Shown piece after piece: positions 56,082-63,757 of a stretch of DNA of 64,000 nucleotides (position 1 is its first letter; each line of letters opens with the position of its first letter). The notes beneath the pieces were generated by a model that worked only from the letters and a program-made list of their open reading frames with translations, was not told the origin of the DNA and made no database searches. The DNA comes from Candidatus Gastranaerophilales bacterium (GTDB taxonomy: Bacteria; Cyanobacteriota; Vampirovibrionia; Gastranaerophilales; Gastranaerophilaceae): positions 1-64,000 of the forward strand of contig CAAHDT010000043.1 of NCBI GenBank assembly GCA_900770525.1. The letters are read 5' to 3'. Position numbers and translations under genes: made by a program.

Positions 56082-56112
56082 ACCACGGGAGCAATATTGC
56101 TCCCGTGGTTTT
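56082..56112. terminator. Strong intrinsic terminator
   Basis: A perfect 14-bp stem (56082-56095 with 56096-56109, ACCACGGGAGCAAT) without a loop spacer, followed on the plus strand by a short T-run. It ends the 224-residue gene and also sits directly after the stop of the minus-strand remnant at 56111-56239. Confidence 0.8.
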
Positions 56113-56239
56113 ATAACGTAACAGCACGTATTTGCAACCACTTTAGTGTATCATTATAATAATAAGCTTCCGGTAATTTATTAGGTGCAAAAAAGACTCT
56201 AAAGCTATTAATAGTAAAATCGTTAGCAAAAAAATATTT
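56111..56239 (-). pseudogene. C-terminal remnant of a lost gene
   Basis: A 42-codon open frame with no start codon, beginning after a TAA: it reads KYFFANDFTINSFRV, then FFAPNKLPEAYYYNDTLKWLQ and ends RAVTL. It has coding-like composition and abuts the terminator, so it is probably the 3' end of a deleted gene. The family is not recognised; phage structural proteins with similar ends are possible. Confidence 0.45.
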
Positions 56240-56290
56240 TTAGAGATTTTATATCACTATACACAAGTTAAAAATGGATTATTATTTTTT

Positions 56291-57673
56291 ATGAACACGA
56301 TAACAATACACCATCCCCCCAATTATACCAGTTTTAAAGCACAAAACGAACAATCAAAAACAACAAATCAAAACAAACTTAAAGCGAAGATTATTCAAAA
56401 TAAAAATACAACAATAGCAATAGGTACTGGAGTTACTGCATTAGCTGCTCTTGGAACATACTTGATAACCAGAGGTAGAAACAACCAAAGCATCAAAAAT
56501 AGCATGACCAACATTGCTGAAAAGCTCATTAATGCCGATACGACACTACTTCCAAACACTACTAAACAACCTGAATTACTACTGGATAACATTACTCCGG
56601 AAAGTTTAGTCCTAGTTCACATGACAGATTACTTTCCCACCAACGGGATAATTTCATCCGTAAAACAAGCTCTAAAGGATAAAAATGGAATTAGTCCATG
56701 TCGCTCAACTGTTCACTTTGCTTTAAACAAGTCAGTTTCAGAACACACTTTTGGAAACAACTGGAATACAATGAAGTATGCCATTTTAATGCCCTTCAAA
56801 TCTACCATAGAAAAAACTCCGCCGAAAAATATAATAGGAGGTATTACAGATGACTTTTTCTTTATGAATGAGGTTCCCATCCCAGAAGGAAGTGTTATCC
56901 TGAAATTTAATAACAAAATTCCAAACGGGAAACTTAAAATCTCTCAAGCAACAGAGAATGGACAAATCTTGAAAGGAATAAGTTTGGTAGAAACTTCAAA
57001 CCCACAAACAGGTGAAGTAGCAAATCTCTTAACTGAAAAAATGGGCTATACATCATATAATAACCTATTTAAGAAAACTATAGGTGTAGACGATGAAACT
57101 TACAAGATTATAACATCCGACTATTACAAACTAAACGAAGAGCAACAAGAAAAATATCTTGGACTATCTATGGATATCGGACCTAAAGTCCAAGAATTCA
57201 CACAAAAACTCGCAAACTCATGGAAAAATTTCACCCAAAAACATAATTATACAAATGGAGCACATGCATATTCCCCTTGGGGACGAAGTGAACACATAAT
57301 CCAAGCAATTAATTTATTAAAAACATCTGGGAATAATTCTTGGGAAGGGAAAGATTATAGTGGAATAACTGTTAATTATAAAGATGAATTCATAAAAATA
57401 CTGAATGAAATTATGGACGACCTGCCTAAAGAGAACGAATTAAGCTTTGACACTAATAAATTAAAAGCAATATTAAAGGAAAGTCCAACTCCGCAAGAAG
57501 CAGAAGAATTAATCAAAACAGAAATGAAATTAACTCCACTTCAAACGAAAGAACAGTCACAACCAGCACAAGAAGAAGCCGTTTATACGAGTCTTGATTC
57601 GCTAATCGGCATATCAGAAATGCAAAAAACAATGATAAAGCAACAAAATAATACTGTACAAATGCCTTACTAA
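56291..57673 (+). CDS. Hypothetical protein with one membrane segment and HMT motif
   Basis: A 460-residue protein: N-terminal TSFKAQNEQ motif, a transmembrane segment at about 36-56 (TTIAIGTGVTALAALGTYLI), then a body beginning VLVHMTDYFPTNGIISS and RSTVHFALNKSVSEH. The H-x-T with downstream GII recalls the ART-like protein at 5952 but catalytic residues cannot be assigned. C-terminal tail is Glu/Gln-rich. No ribosome site. Secreted or effector role is inference. Confidence 0.6.
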   Translation: MNTITIHHPPNYTSFKAQNEQSKTTNQNKLKAKIIQNKNTTIAIGTGVTALAALGTYLITRGRNNQSIKNSMTNIAEKLINADTTLLPNTTKQPELLLDNITPESLVLVHMTDYFPTNGIISSVKQALKDKNGISPCRSTVHFALNKSVSEHTFGNNWNTMKYAILMPFKSTIEKTPPKNIIGGITDDFFFMNEVPIPEGSVILKFNNKIPNGKLKISQATENGQILKGISLVETSNPQTGEVANLLTEKMGYTSYNNLFKKTIGVDDETYKIITSDYYKLNEEQQEKYLGLSMDIGPKVQEFTQKLANSWKNFTQKHNYTNGAHAYSPWGRSEHIIQAINLLKTSGNNSWEGKDYSGITVNYKDEFIKILNEIMDDLPKENELSFDTNKLKAILKESPTPQEAEELIKTEMKLTPLQTKEQSQPAQEEAVYTSLDSLIGISEMQKTMIKQQNNTVQMPY

Positions 57674-58092
57674 ATTTAAACGGATAAAATTAAGGATTCC
57701 TATAAAATCATAACGGCATAAACTAAATAAAAGTTTGTTCTTTGTCTAAAAAAGATATATAGAGTCCCCCCTTGCCCTAATAGGAAACAGGTGAATGTGA
57801 AGTTCAATATAAATCCGTTTTGGTCGCCTATTGTAAATGGACACATGGTTTGATTATTTTGGACAGATAGTTTGATTATTTCGGGCAACATAAGAAATAA
57901 ATTTTTCTTGTTTTTTATTGTAAATTAACACAGATATTAAAAAAATGTGACGGGGAATTTTGAGAAAGTTTTTGTTCAAATCAAATACATTATTGCTATT
58001 TTTATAATATTATCAAGATACAAATAAATGAATTTTGAAAAGTCTAAAGACAGTAAGGAATTAATAGTAGTGGCATTCACTCATTAGCTGGT
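57674..58092. other. Intergenic decay zone
   Basis: About 420 bp without a credible gene. It contains the IS21-like tandem repeats at 57839-57882; a 63-codon minus frame across 57700-57891 is probably a by-product of the element end. Confidence 0.4.
57839..57882 (+). mobile_element. IS21-like terminal repeats (element remnant)
   Basis: Two adjacent imperfect 22-bp copies (GGACA(C/G)AT(G/A)GTTTGATTATTT(T/C)), a style of multiple GGACA/TTGATTATTTTGG end repeats that I associate with IS21-family transposons. No istA/istB is nearby, so only an end survives. Confidence 0.45.
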
Positions 58093-58359
58093 TTGGCATT
58101 TCTGATAAAAGCGTTTGCTTATTACGCCTTATGCATAACTAAAGTTAATGAATTTGTTGAATTTGAAACTTTAGATGATATAAATGTCAGATTGACTCCT
58201 AAAAATATTGATAAAAAAGTTGATAATTCTGTTATAGGAGAAAATAACTTACAAATTATTTTATTTGATGATAAAAATTTCGAAGAATTATTGTTAAAAC
58301 CTGATAATGCCGAATGCTTGGTAAATGATGTAAAAACTGGATTTATTCCATTTTTGTAG
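58093..58359 (+). pseudogene. Fragmentary open frame, unrecognised
   Basis: An 88-codon frame beginning at TTG and lacking a ribosome site; the open frame extends upstream without a start. The C-terminal LQIILFDDKNFEELLLKP segment looks coding but nothing is recognised. It sits between the IS remnant and a truncated DUF262 gene. Confidence 0.35.
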
Positions 58360-58448
58360 CAAATGATAAAGAAGAATTTAAAGCCTAAGACAACACACAT
58401 TTTGCAGAAAACAATAAATAATATATAAAAATTTTAAATAGAGGAAAT

Positions 58449-58883
58449 ATGCCAAACGAATTACAATCACTTGATCAATTATTTCAAAATAAGTTATTTA
58501 AAATACCTGATTACCAAAGAGGATATGCTTGGCAACAAACGCAATTGGTAGATTTTTGGGAAGATTTGTTAAATTTACAAGATAATCGATACCATTACAC
58601 CGGCATGTTATCTTTAAAGACATTAAAAAGAACAGACATTGAAAATTGGGGAACAGATTTATGGATGCTTGATAAAGGGTTTAAACCTTGTCATATTGTA
58701 GATGGTCAACAAAGAATTACAACATTTATTATTTTATTAAATGAAATTATATGTTTTGTTCGTTCAGTAAAAGAAAATAAAAATAAAAGTGATGATGAAA
58801 TTATATTAGGCTATAGCACATTAAAAGAAATAATCTCTAAATATATATTACAGATTAAGCCTCCAAAAAATATTATCAAATAA
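58449..58883 (+). pseudogene. Truncated DUF262 protein (GmrSD-like N-terminus)
   Basis: 144 residues carry the DUF262 signatures FKIPDYQRGYAWQQ (IPxYQRxYxW) and HIVDGQQRITTFIILLNE. Complete members are about 550 or more residues and end in a DUF1524 HNH nuclease; here the frame stops after about a quarter. GAGGAAAT precedes the ATG, so a short product could still be made. The complete proteins act in modified-DNA restriction. Confidence 0.75.
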
Positions 58884-58973
58884 GGAATAATAATATTTGA
58901 AACTTCTGATGGCATAAGTTCAAGGGCTCCACCACCCAAGCTCCTACCTTCAAGTTCAACAAAACAAAATTAT

Positions 58974-59699
58974 ATGGTGTTTCTTGGCTCAATATTCAAT
59001 TTTATGATTGATAATGATGTACCTGTAAGAAATCCTTTAGCTAGAATTAAAAATCTTAAAGTTGCTAAGAATGAAAAGATTAGAGCTTTATCTACTGTTG
59101 AAGTTCAAGCCCTATTGAGTAAAACAAAAGTTATTTATCCAGATTTTTATCCCTTGTTATTTACCGCAATATTTACCGACATGAGAAAGGGGGAAATATT
59201 GGCTTTGACTTGGGATTCAATAAACTGGATAACTCAGAAAATTACAGTAGATAAAAATTACACTCATGGCGGATTAGGAACTCCCAAAACTGGTAAAATC
59301 AGAGTGATTGATATGTCTAATGAGTTAGCAAAAGTTTTGAAAGAATGGCGTTTGGCTTGTCCGCATAGCGAATTAAATTTAGTATTCCCTAATTCTAATG
59401 GAAACTACCAAAGTGCTGATAATTTAGCAAAAAGAAGATTTTTGCCTGCTTTAAACAGAGCCGGAATTGATAAAATTAGATTCCACGATTTAAGACATAC
59501 TTATGCTAGTTTATTACTTGCAAACGGTGCCCCGATGAAATATGTCCAACACCAACTAGGGCATTCTTCAATTACTATGACTATGGATTTGTATACCCAC
59601 TTGTTGCCGGAAGTGAATGATAAGTGTGTTAATTTGCTTAATAATATTGTTTCTTCTGCCGTTGAACCTAAAAGAGTGGTAGAAAAGTTTGGAACATAG
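58974..59699 (+). CDS. Tyrosine integrase, N-terminally truncated
   Basis: 241 residues with the full catalytic set: Arg in TDMRKGEILALTW, HDLRHTYASLLL (His, Arg), LGHSS and the Tyr nucleophile in MDLYTHL. The N-terminal arm-binding domain and most of the core-binding domain are missing; the open frame continues upstream only to 58884, in the same frame as the truncated DUF262 gene after its TAA. It is probably a phage or integrative-element integrase inactivated by deletion. Confidence 0.82.
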   Translation: MVFLGSIFNFMIDNDVPVRNPLARIKNLKVAKNEKIRALSTVEVQALLSKTKVIYPDFYPLLFTAIFTDMRKGEILALTWDSINWITQKITVDKNYTHGGLGTPKTGKIRVIDMSNELAKVLKEWRLACPHSELNLVFPNSNGNYQSADNLAKRRFLPALNRAGIDKIRFHDLRHTYASLLLANGAPMKYVQHQLGHSSITMTMDLYTHLLPEVNDKCVNLLNNIVSSAVEPKRVVEKFGT

Positions 59700-59701
59700 C
59701 T

Positions 59702-60415
59702 TTATATTCTTCCTTTGTGGTAATACCATAATAAATGGTCAAAGCCATTTCTGCTGATATTACTGTTTGATTTAGATATAATTTCGTCTACAATTTTTCG
59801 ATATTTTCTATAGTCGTTCAAATCATTATTTAAATAATCGACTTTATATTTATTCGCATAACGTGGTAAAACTTTTTTTAAAACATTATCATAGATGGAG
59901 TAATTATCTTGTTCTGGCAAACCTTTAAACAGATAGAAACAAGCATAATGACAAAACTTGCTTGCGAATGATTGATTCGTTCTGTGCTTTTGATTTTTAT
60001 CGTTTGGATATGTGGTTTTCTTTGAAATTAAATCAAATAGTTCAAGTTTTGCAGGATTTTTCAAATAATTTATAAATTCATCAATTGCTAAGTTAGAAAT
60101 TCTATCTGATATTTCTTTCCTCCCAACTCCATCTGCGTTAACATGAGTGCTATTTTCTCTGTCTACAGCACAAATAATCTCAAATATTGTAGTTTCCGAA
60201 GTTTGTTTTAACTTGTATGATGAAACAGATTTTTGTATTTCAGATTTTAGTTTTGCAAAAAGAAATGCAGATGAATTATTATAATCAATACTTGAACTTT
60301 TTGTATATGAAGAATCAGTTTTAATCATAGCTTCTGCTTTTGCTACATTTACAGCTGATAATATAACTAAGCCATTTTCATCCAATTCCAGCATGAAATT
60401 TTTAGCTAGGTCCAA
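59702..60415 (-). CDS. Hypothetical protein, possible defence-associated, start uncertain
   Basis: A 237-residue frame with the C-terminal pattern ASKFCHYACFYLFKGL, IYDNVLKKVLPRYA and FDHLLWYYHKGR; I recall proteins of this pattern near restriction or abortive-infection genes, but only as an impression. The open frame continues 5' about 90 nt without an ATG and no ribosome site is found before TTG 60415 or ATG 60394, so it may be truncated at its 5' end. It is convergent with the integrase, 2 bp apart. Confidence 0.5.
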   Translation of the reverse strand: MDLAKNFMLELDENGLVILSAVNVAKAEAMIKTDSSYTKSSSIDYNNSSAFLFAKLKSEIQKSVSSYKLKQTSETTIFEIICAVDRENSTHVNADGVGRKEISDRISNLAIDEFINYLKNPAKLELFDLISKKTTYPNDKNQKHRTNQSFASKFCHYACFYLFKGLPEQDNYSIYDNVLKKVLPRYANKYKVDYLNNDLNDYRKYRKIVDEIISKSNSNISRNGFDHLLWYYHKGRI

Positions 60416-60548
60416 CTCTTTTAGAATTTGATTTGAAAAAATAATTTTACTTTCAGTTATAACCTGACGGATAAATTTGAAAAATGGGAATGCGGGGATA
60501 GTTTAGGTGTTGTTTAGATTTAAGGCACTTCCCTGAATTTAAGAAAAA

Positions 60549-60664
60549 TTATCCTTTTTATCCTTTTCTTATCCCTAAAATTATCCTTTTTTCCAGTTGG
60601 TTTGTGAAAATTTGCCTCAAACTCGGACAGGGGTTGAAATTATGAAAGGATAGAAAAAGGATAA
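60549..60664. repeat. TTATCC direct and inverted repeat cluster
   Basis: Four TTATCC copies on the plus strand (60549, 60558, 60569, 60581) and two inverted copies, GGATAG (60648) and GGATAA (60659). The two groups are roughly complementary over about 20 nt (TTATCCTTTTT blocks). This looks like iterons of a replicon or integrative element, or a long hairpin. Confidence 0.5.
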
Positions 60665-60791
60665 AAACTTCCGAATGGTGGGAAGTTAAATAATTTGTTG
60701 GGCAAGTTTCTAACCAAATTTGGAAGATTCTTTTTGCTGTTTGATTTGTAACAATTTCTTAATAATAAAGAGAAATATCTACTGATATTAT

Positions 60792-60820
60792 TTGACAAAT
60801 TTCAGTTTTAAATTTATAAT
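60792..60820 (+). promoter_or_regulatory. Consensus sigma-70 promoter
   Basis: A perfect TTGACA (60792-60797), 17-nt spacer and perfect TATAAT (60815-60820), about 64 nt before the 61-residue gene. Confidence 0.82.
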
Positions 60821-60883
60821 TTGGATGTTGATTACGGATTTTATACACAGTGCTAACTGGCTGGATAATTCAGAGGTTAAATA

Positions 60884-61069
60884 ATGAAGACAGAACAGAT
60901 TTCGGCTTCAATTGTAAATAGTTATAAAAAATTGAGTTCAATGGCAACAGTTAATATGCAACCTGCAGGTAAAAATTATTTACCTACGTGGAGTTTGCGT
61001 TATAAACACAACCGAATTAACGGATATGTTTGTCAATTGGGTTTTGTTGAGCGTGGAAAGACCAAATAA
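60884..61069 (+). CDS. Small basic hypothetical protein
   Basis: A 61-residue basic protein (MKTEQISASIVNSYKKLSS start) driven by the consensus promoter at 60792-60820, with AGAGG 7 nt before the ATG. No family recognised; no membrane segment. The strong promoter implies high expression, as for an accessory or phage-borne gene. Confidence 0.6.
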   Translation: MKTEQISASIVNSYKKLSSMATVNMQPAGKNYLPTWSLRYKHNRINGYVCQLGFVERGKTK

Positions 61070-61148
61070 TTATCCGTAATGAGAAAATTAACAAAGTTAA
61101 AAAACCGTTCTTTTTAAGCTGGAAAAAACATTGACAAACATTGATAAT

Positions 61149-61262
61149 ATGCTCAAAGCTATGATTAAACAATTTAATAATAAACAAAGTAACGGGAAAA
61201 AAGTTGTGCAGCAGGGACAAATAAATATTCTTTGTTTCCCCAAGGGAGCATTGGATTGTTAA
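61149..61262 (+). CDS. Very short open frame, weak candidate
   Basis: A 37-codon frame (MLKAMIKQFNNKQSNGKK start) with an in-frame extension upstream (LEKTLTNIDN) but no ribosome site. Amphipathic helix then a Cys-containing tail. Possibly the end of a decayed gene. Confidence 0.2.
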   Translation: MLKAMIKQFNNKQSNGKKVVQQGQINILCFPKGALDC

Positions 61263-61376
61263 AACTGTTAAATTATTGAAACTTTTTTCGATATTGAAGT
61301 TTGTGAAATTATTTTTTTACTAAAAGAAAATATTACAAGATTGTTTAATTACAAACGAAAATGAATAGGAATGTGT

Positions 61377-61652
61377 ATGAAAATAAAAATTTTTAATAAT
61401 TTATTTAAGTCATCTATTTATAAACCTAAAACCAACGTTCCGCTATTTCCAATTACAAAATACGATCCAAATAATATTACTCAAGAAGAATTTAATGCGT
61501 ATGTTCATTATTTAGCCAAGAACAAAATCAACAGAACTTTTATAGAACCAGCTAAATTTATTACTAAGGCAGAACGTGCTGAAATAAAAGAATTTAAGGA
61601 TAGAATCCATTATTTAGCTAAAAATAAAATTAATCGAACTTTTTACTGTTGA
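61377..61652 (+). CDS. Small protein with internal repeat
   Basis: A 91-residue protein with a near-exact 12-residue repeat, HYLAKNKINRTF, at about 42-53 and again at about 78-89 near the C-terminus; the two DNA copies differ only at synonymous third positions, so selection has kept the repeat at protein level. The start ATG 61377 is 7 nt after AGGA. Function unknown. Confidence 0.55.
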   Translation: MKIKIFNNLFKSSIYKPKTNVPLFPITKYDPNNITQEEFNAYVHYLAKNKINRTFIEPAKFITKAERAEIKEFKDRIHYLAKNKINRTFYC

Positions 61653-61735
61653 TTACAACAAGTCCGTCGGGTGTAAATTTTTGCACCTAATTTTAATTTT
61701 TTAAAATAAACTTGTAAGTATGTAGGTCGATTTTA

Positions 61736-61752
61736 AATCGACTACAAAAATT
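61736..61752. repeat. 17-bp perfect inverted repeat
   Basis: GTCGATTT T AAATCGAC in a gap that also has a GGTG...CACC hairpin upstream (61669-61686). There is no T-run; it may be an operator or mobile-element relic. Confidence 0.35.
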
Positions 61753-61863
61753 TCTCATTTCATCTGACAGTTTTCTTAAACGGTAAGTCAATTTATATCA
61801 GTATTCATTTTTCTATTTTAAAATTTTTGTAACTTTTTTGCAACTTTTACTTATTTTTATACT

Positions 61864-61894
61864 AAAAAAGGATTTTAGCAACTAGCTAAAACCC
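61864..61894 (-). terminator. Terminator of the initiator tRNA gene
   Basis: On the minus strand a 10-bp stem (GGGTTTTAGC with GCTAAAATCC, one G-U pair; 61870-61879 and 61885-61894) is followed by six T (complement of 61864-61869), 11 nt after the tRNA CCA end. Confidence 0.88.
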
Positions 61895-61905
61895 TTTAAA
61901 ATAAT

Positions 61906-62094
<189 letters not shown>

Positions 62095-62122
62095 GTACAT
62101 TGAGCAAATACACTCAACATCT

Positions 62123-62152
62123 ATATTATGCTCAGTAAAAATAAAAAATCAA
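62123..62152 (-). promoter_or_regulatory. Possible promoter of the tRNA-fMet transcript
   Basis: Minus strand TTGATT (62152-62147), 18-nt spacer and TAATAT (62128-62123), followed by a TTGAG/CTCAA hairpin; the RNA would then contain the structured segment and the tRNA. Confidence 0.45.
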
Positions 62153-62348
62153 GTACTTTGAAATTTTATTTTAAAAACTTTTACCCCAATAATTAACTAT
62201 GGGGGAATTATAAGTGTTATCAGCATATATTTTTTAGTTGTGTTTTTTATAAAACAGGCGGTAAATAAATAAAAAGACTATTTGATATTCACTTTTCAAA
62301 GTTCAAATTTTTTGCATAGCCAAGCGCAGCCTATTAAGGCTTTGGTAC

Positions 62349-62374
62349 CCTCATTTATTATTTGAGGTTTTTTT
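62349..62374 (+). terminator. Plus-strand terminator without an assigned gene
   Basis: CCTCA (62349-62353) and TGAGG (62363-62367) flank a 9-nt loop, followed by seven T. Just upstream is a second hairpin (CCAA...AGCC/GGCT...TTGG, 62320-62345). No coding frame ends here, so it may terminate an unannotated plus-strand RNA. Confidence 0.5.
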
Positions 62375-62396
62375 CACCCTTAAAACACTTGAACTA

Positions 62397-62492
62397 TTAC
62401 ACTACTTTGCGGTCTTTTGTTTTTGATTGCCAACGGTGTATTGCGTTGTGTAGTCCCTTTTTATACTGGGTTGGCTCCAGTCGCTTAACCAT
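62397..62492 (-). CDS. Small basic peptide frame in the repressor-controlled transcript
   Basis: A 31-codon frame (MVKRLEPTQYKKGLHNAIHR and on to RKVV), strongly basic with a Trp, about 75 nt downstream of the leftward consensus promoter. No clear ribosome site. If real it would be the first product of the transcript controlled by the S24 repressor. Low to moderate support. Confidence 0.35.
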   Translation of the reverse strand: MVKRLEPTQYKKGLHNAIHRWQSKTKDRKVV

Positions 62493-62514
62493 TGTTAATC
62501 TTATATTGACCTAC

Positions 62515-62566
62515 CATCAGGTTTGAAATAATATTGTCTAAGTTATTTAATGATTTCTACCTGATG
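62515..62566. repeat. Long inverted repeat at the leftward transcript start
   Basis: CATCAGGT (62515-62522) pairs with ACCTGATG (62559-62566), and inside it GAAAT with ATTTC, giving a roughly 52-nt hairpin starting at about +1 of the leftward transcript: a possible regulatory 5' structure. Confidence 0.5.
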
Positions 62567-62571
62567 AATTC

Positions 62572-62600
62572 ATTATAAGTCATAATGACCTAATTGTCAA
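62572..62600 (-). promoter_or_regulatory. Leftward consensus promoter with operator in spacer
   Basis: Minus strand TTGACA (62600-62595), 17-nt spacer, TATAAT (62577-62572), both perfect. The spacer contains the palindrome GTCAT A ATGAC (62579-62589), an ideal position for a repressor to block RNA polymerase. The S24 repressor gene begins 38 nt away and is divergent. Confidence 0.78.
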
Positions 62601-62637
62601 GTTCATTTTTGTAAAATTGGGTCACAAATGGAGGGAA

Positions 62638-63255
62638 ATGCGTACAAAAGAATTATTAACAAAATTAAAAGAAACAATGGGCTTTAAGCCTACACTAAAG
62701 GATTTAGCCCAAATTGTAGGGCATTCTAGCGAATACACTATGTACACGAGGAGTAAACGAGATAGTACTATTCCCGAGAAAGAAATCGAAAAAATCGAAG
62801 ACCACTATGGCATAAGTTTACGCAATTCGGATAATAATTCGCTTGAAATTGAATACATAAATATTCATCCGTCATGCGGGCGTGGCACCATCGTGCTTGA
62901 TGATGCAGAGGCAATTCCTGTCAGAATTGGCAAAGAGTTAATTAAAGATGTCTGGAAAGCTAATCCGCATGACCTAAAGTTATTTAAAGCCTCCGGAGAC
63001 AGCATGCAGCCTTTAATTGAAGATGGCGACATTTTGCTTGTTAACACCGCTCGCAAAGATTTTAACAACGGTGGAACTTTTCTCTTAACAATCAACAACG
63101 ATTGGTTTATAAAGCGCTTGAGGCTTCGCGTTACGGGAGAATTAGACATCATTTCAGAAAATTCGAAGTACCCAATTGAAACGTTATTACCGGACACCTT
63201 TTGTGAAATTAAAATCTTCGGGCGTGTAATAAAAAATTTATCCAGAGGGCTATAA
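62638..63255 (+). CDS. S24-family phage-type repressor (LexA/CI-like)
   Basis: A 205-residue protein: N-terminal HTH-like region (TKLKETMGFKPTLKDLAQIV, about 5-60) and a C-terminal S24 peptidase domain with KASGDSMQPLIEDGDILLVNT (Ser nucleophile) and GGTFLLTINNDWFIKRLRL (Lys). It should bind operators and undergo self-cleavage after RecA activation. I start at ATG 62638; GGAGGG lies only 3 nt before it, so a TTG at 62617 is possible. A prophage or integrative element switch is likely. Confidence 0.87.
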   Translation: MRTKELLTKLKETMGFKPTLKDLAQIVGHSSEYTMYTRSKRDSTIPEKEIEKIEDHYGISLRNSDNNSLEIEYINIHPSCGRGTIVLDDAEAIPVRIGKELIKDVWKANPHDLKLFKASGDSMQPLIEDGDILLVNTARKDFNNGGTFLLTINNDWFIKRLRLRVTGELDIISENSKYPIETLLPDTFCEIKIFGRVIKNLSRGL

Positions 63256-63293
63256 GCACCCCAAAAACAAATAATTAATTTTCCAAACATATA

Positions 63294-63614
63294 TTATTTC
63301 AATAAAAATGTTCTGATATATTTGTGTGTTAGTGCTAGTTCGTCTTTGTCTAGTTTCTCAAGCATATTATCAATATCAGCCTTTAAGTCTTCTGTATCTT
63401 GTAAATAATAAAACTCAAACAAGTCTTTAGGCTCGACTCCTAATGATGTTGCAAGTCTTTCTATTAAATCTGCAGACGGAAAGTTTTTACCACTCTCAAT
63501 ACAACTTATATGTTTATCATCAACATTTACCAATTCAGCTAATTGAGCCTGTGTCAGATTTTTCTTTTTACGATATTCTTTTATCTTTCGTCCAAACAGA
63601 TTTTTTATATTCAT
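63294..63614 (-). CDS. XRE-family HTH regulator with C-terminal helix
   Basis: A 106-residue protein: GRKIKEYRKKKNLTQAQLAE with VDDKHISCIESGKNFPSADLIERLA is a clear XRE domain, followed by a long acidic helix as in the paralogue at 54859-55188. GAGG lies 6 nt before the ATG. It is convergent with the S24 repressor and may be a second element regulator. Confidence 0.85.
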   Translation of the reverse strand: MNIKNLFGRKIKEYRKKKNLTQAQLAELVNVDDKHISCIESGKNFPSADLIERLATSLGVEPKDLFEFYYLQDTEDLKADIDNMLEKLDKDELALTHKYIRTFLLK

Positions 63615-63757
63615 ATAAACCTCACGAATATAACAATTGGAAAATTCCCAAAGACTATCCTATAAAATTCTAAGTAGGACTATTATAATATTTTATGGGA
63701 ACCCAAAATATCCGAATGATAGCAATTTTTAACTCATAAAAGTTTTAATATATATAT

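Larger units (their letters stand above)
60416..60883. other. Intergenic region with repeats and promoter
   Basis: About 470 bp with no gene. It holds the TTATCC repeat cluster (60549-60664) and a consensus promoter (60792-60820). The rest is AT-rich sequence in which I see nothing. Confidence 0.6.

Noticed and set aside
57700..57891. A 63-codon minus-strand frame in the IS remnant
   Set aside because: No ribosome site, and it crosses the terminal repeats; probably an artefact of the element end.
58919..58934. TTCAAGGGCTCCACCA, similar to a tRNA or tmRNA 3' end, beside the integrase
   Set aside because: No T-arm stem or acceptor partner could be built, so an att site at a tRNA could not be supported.
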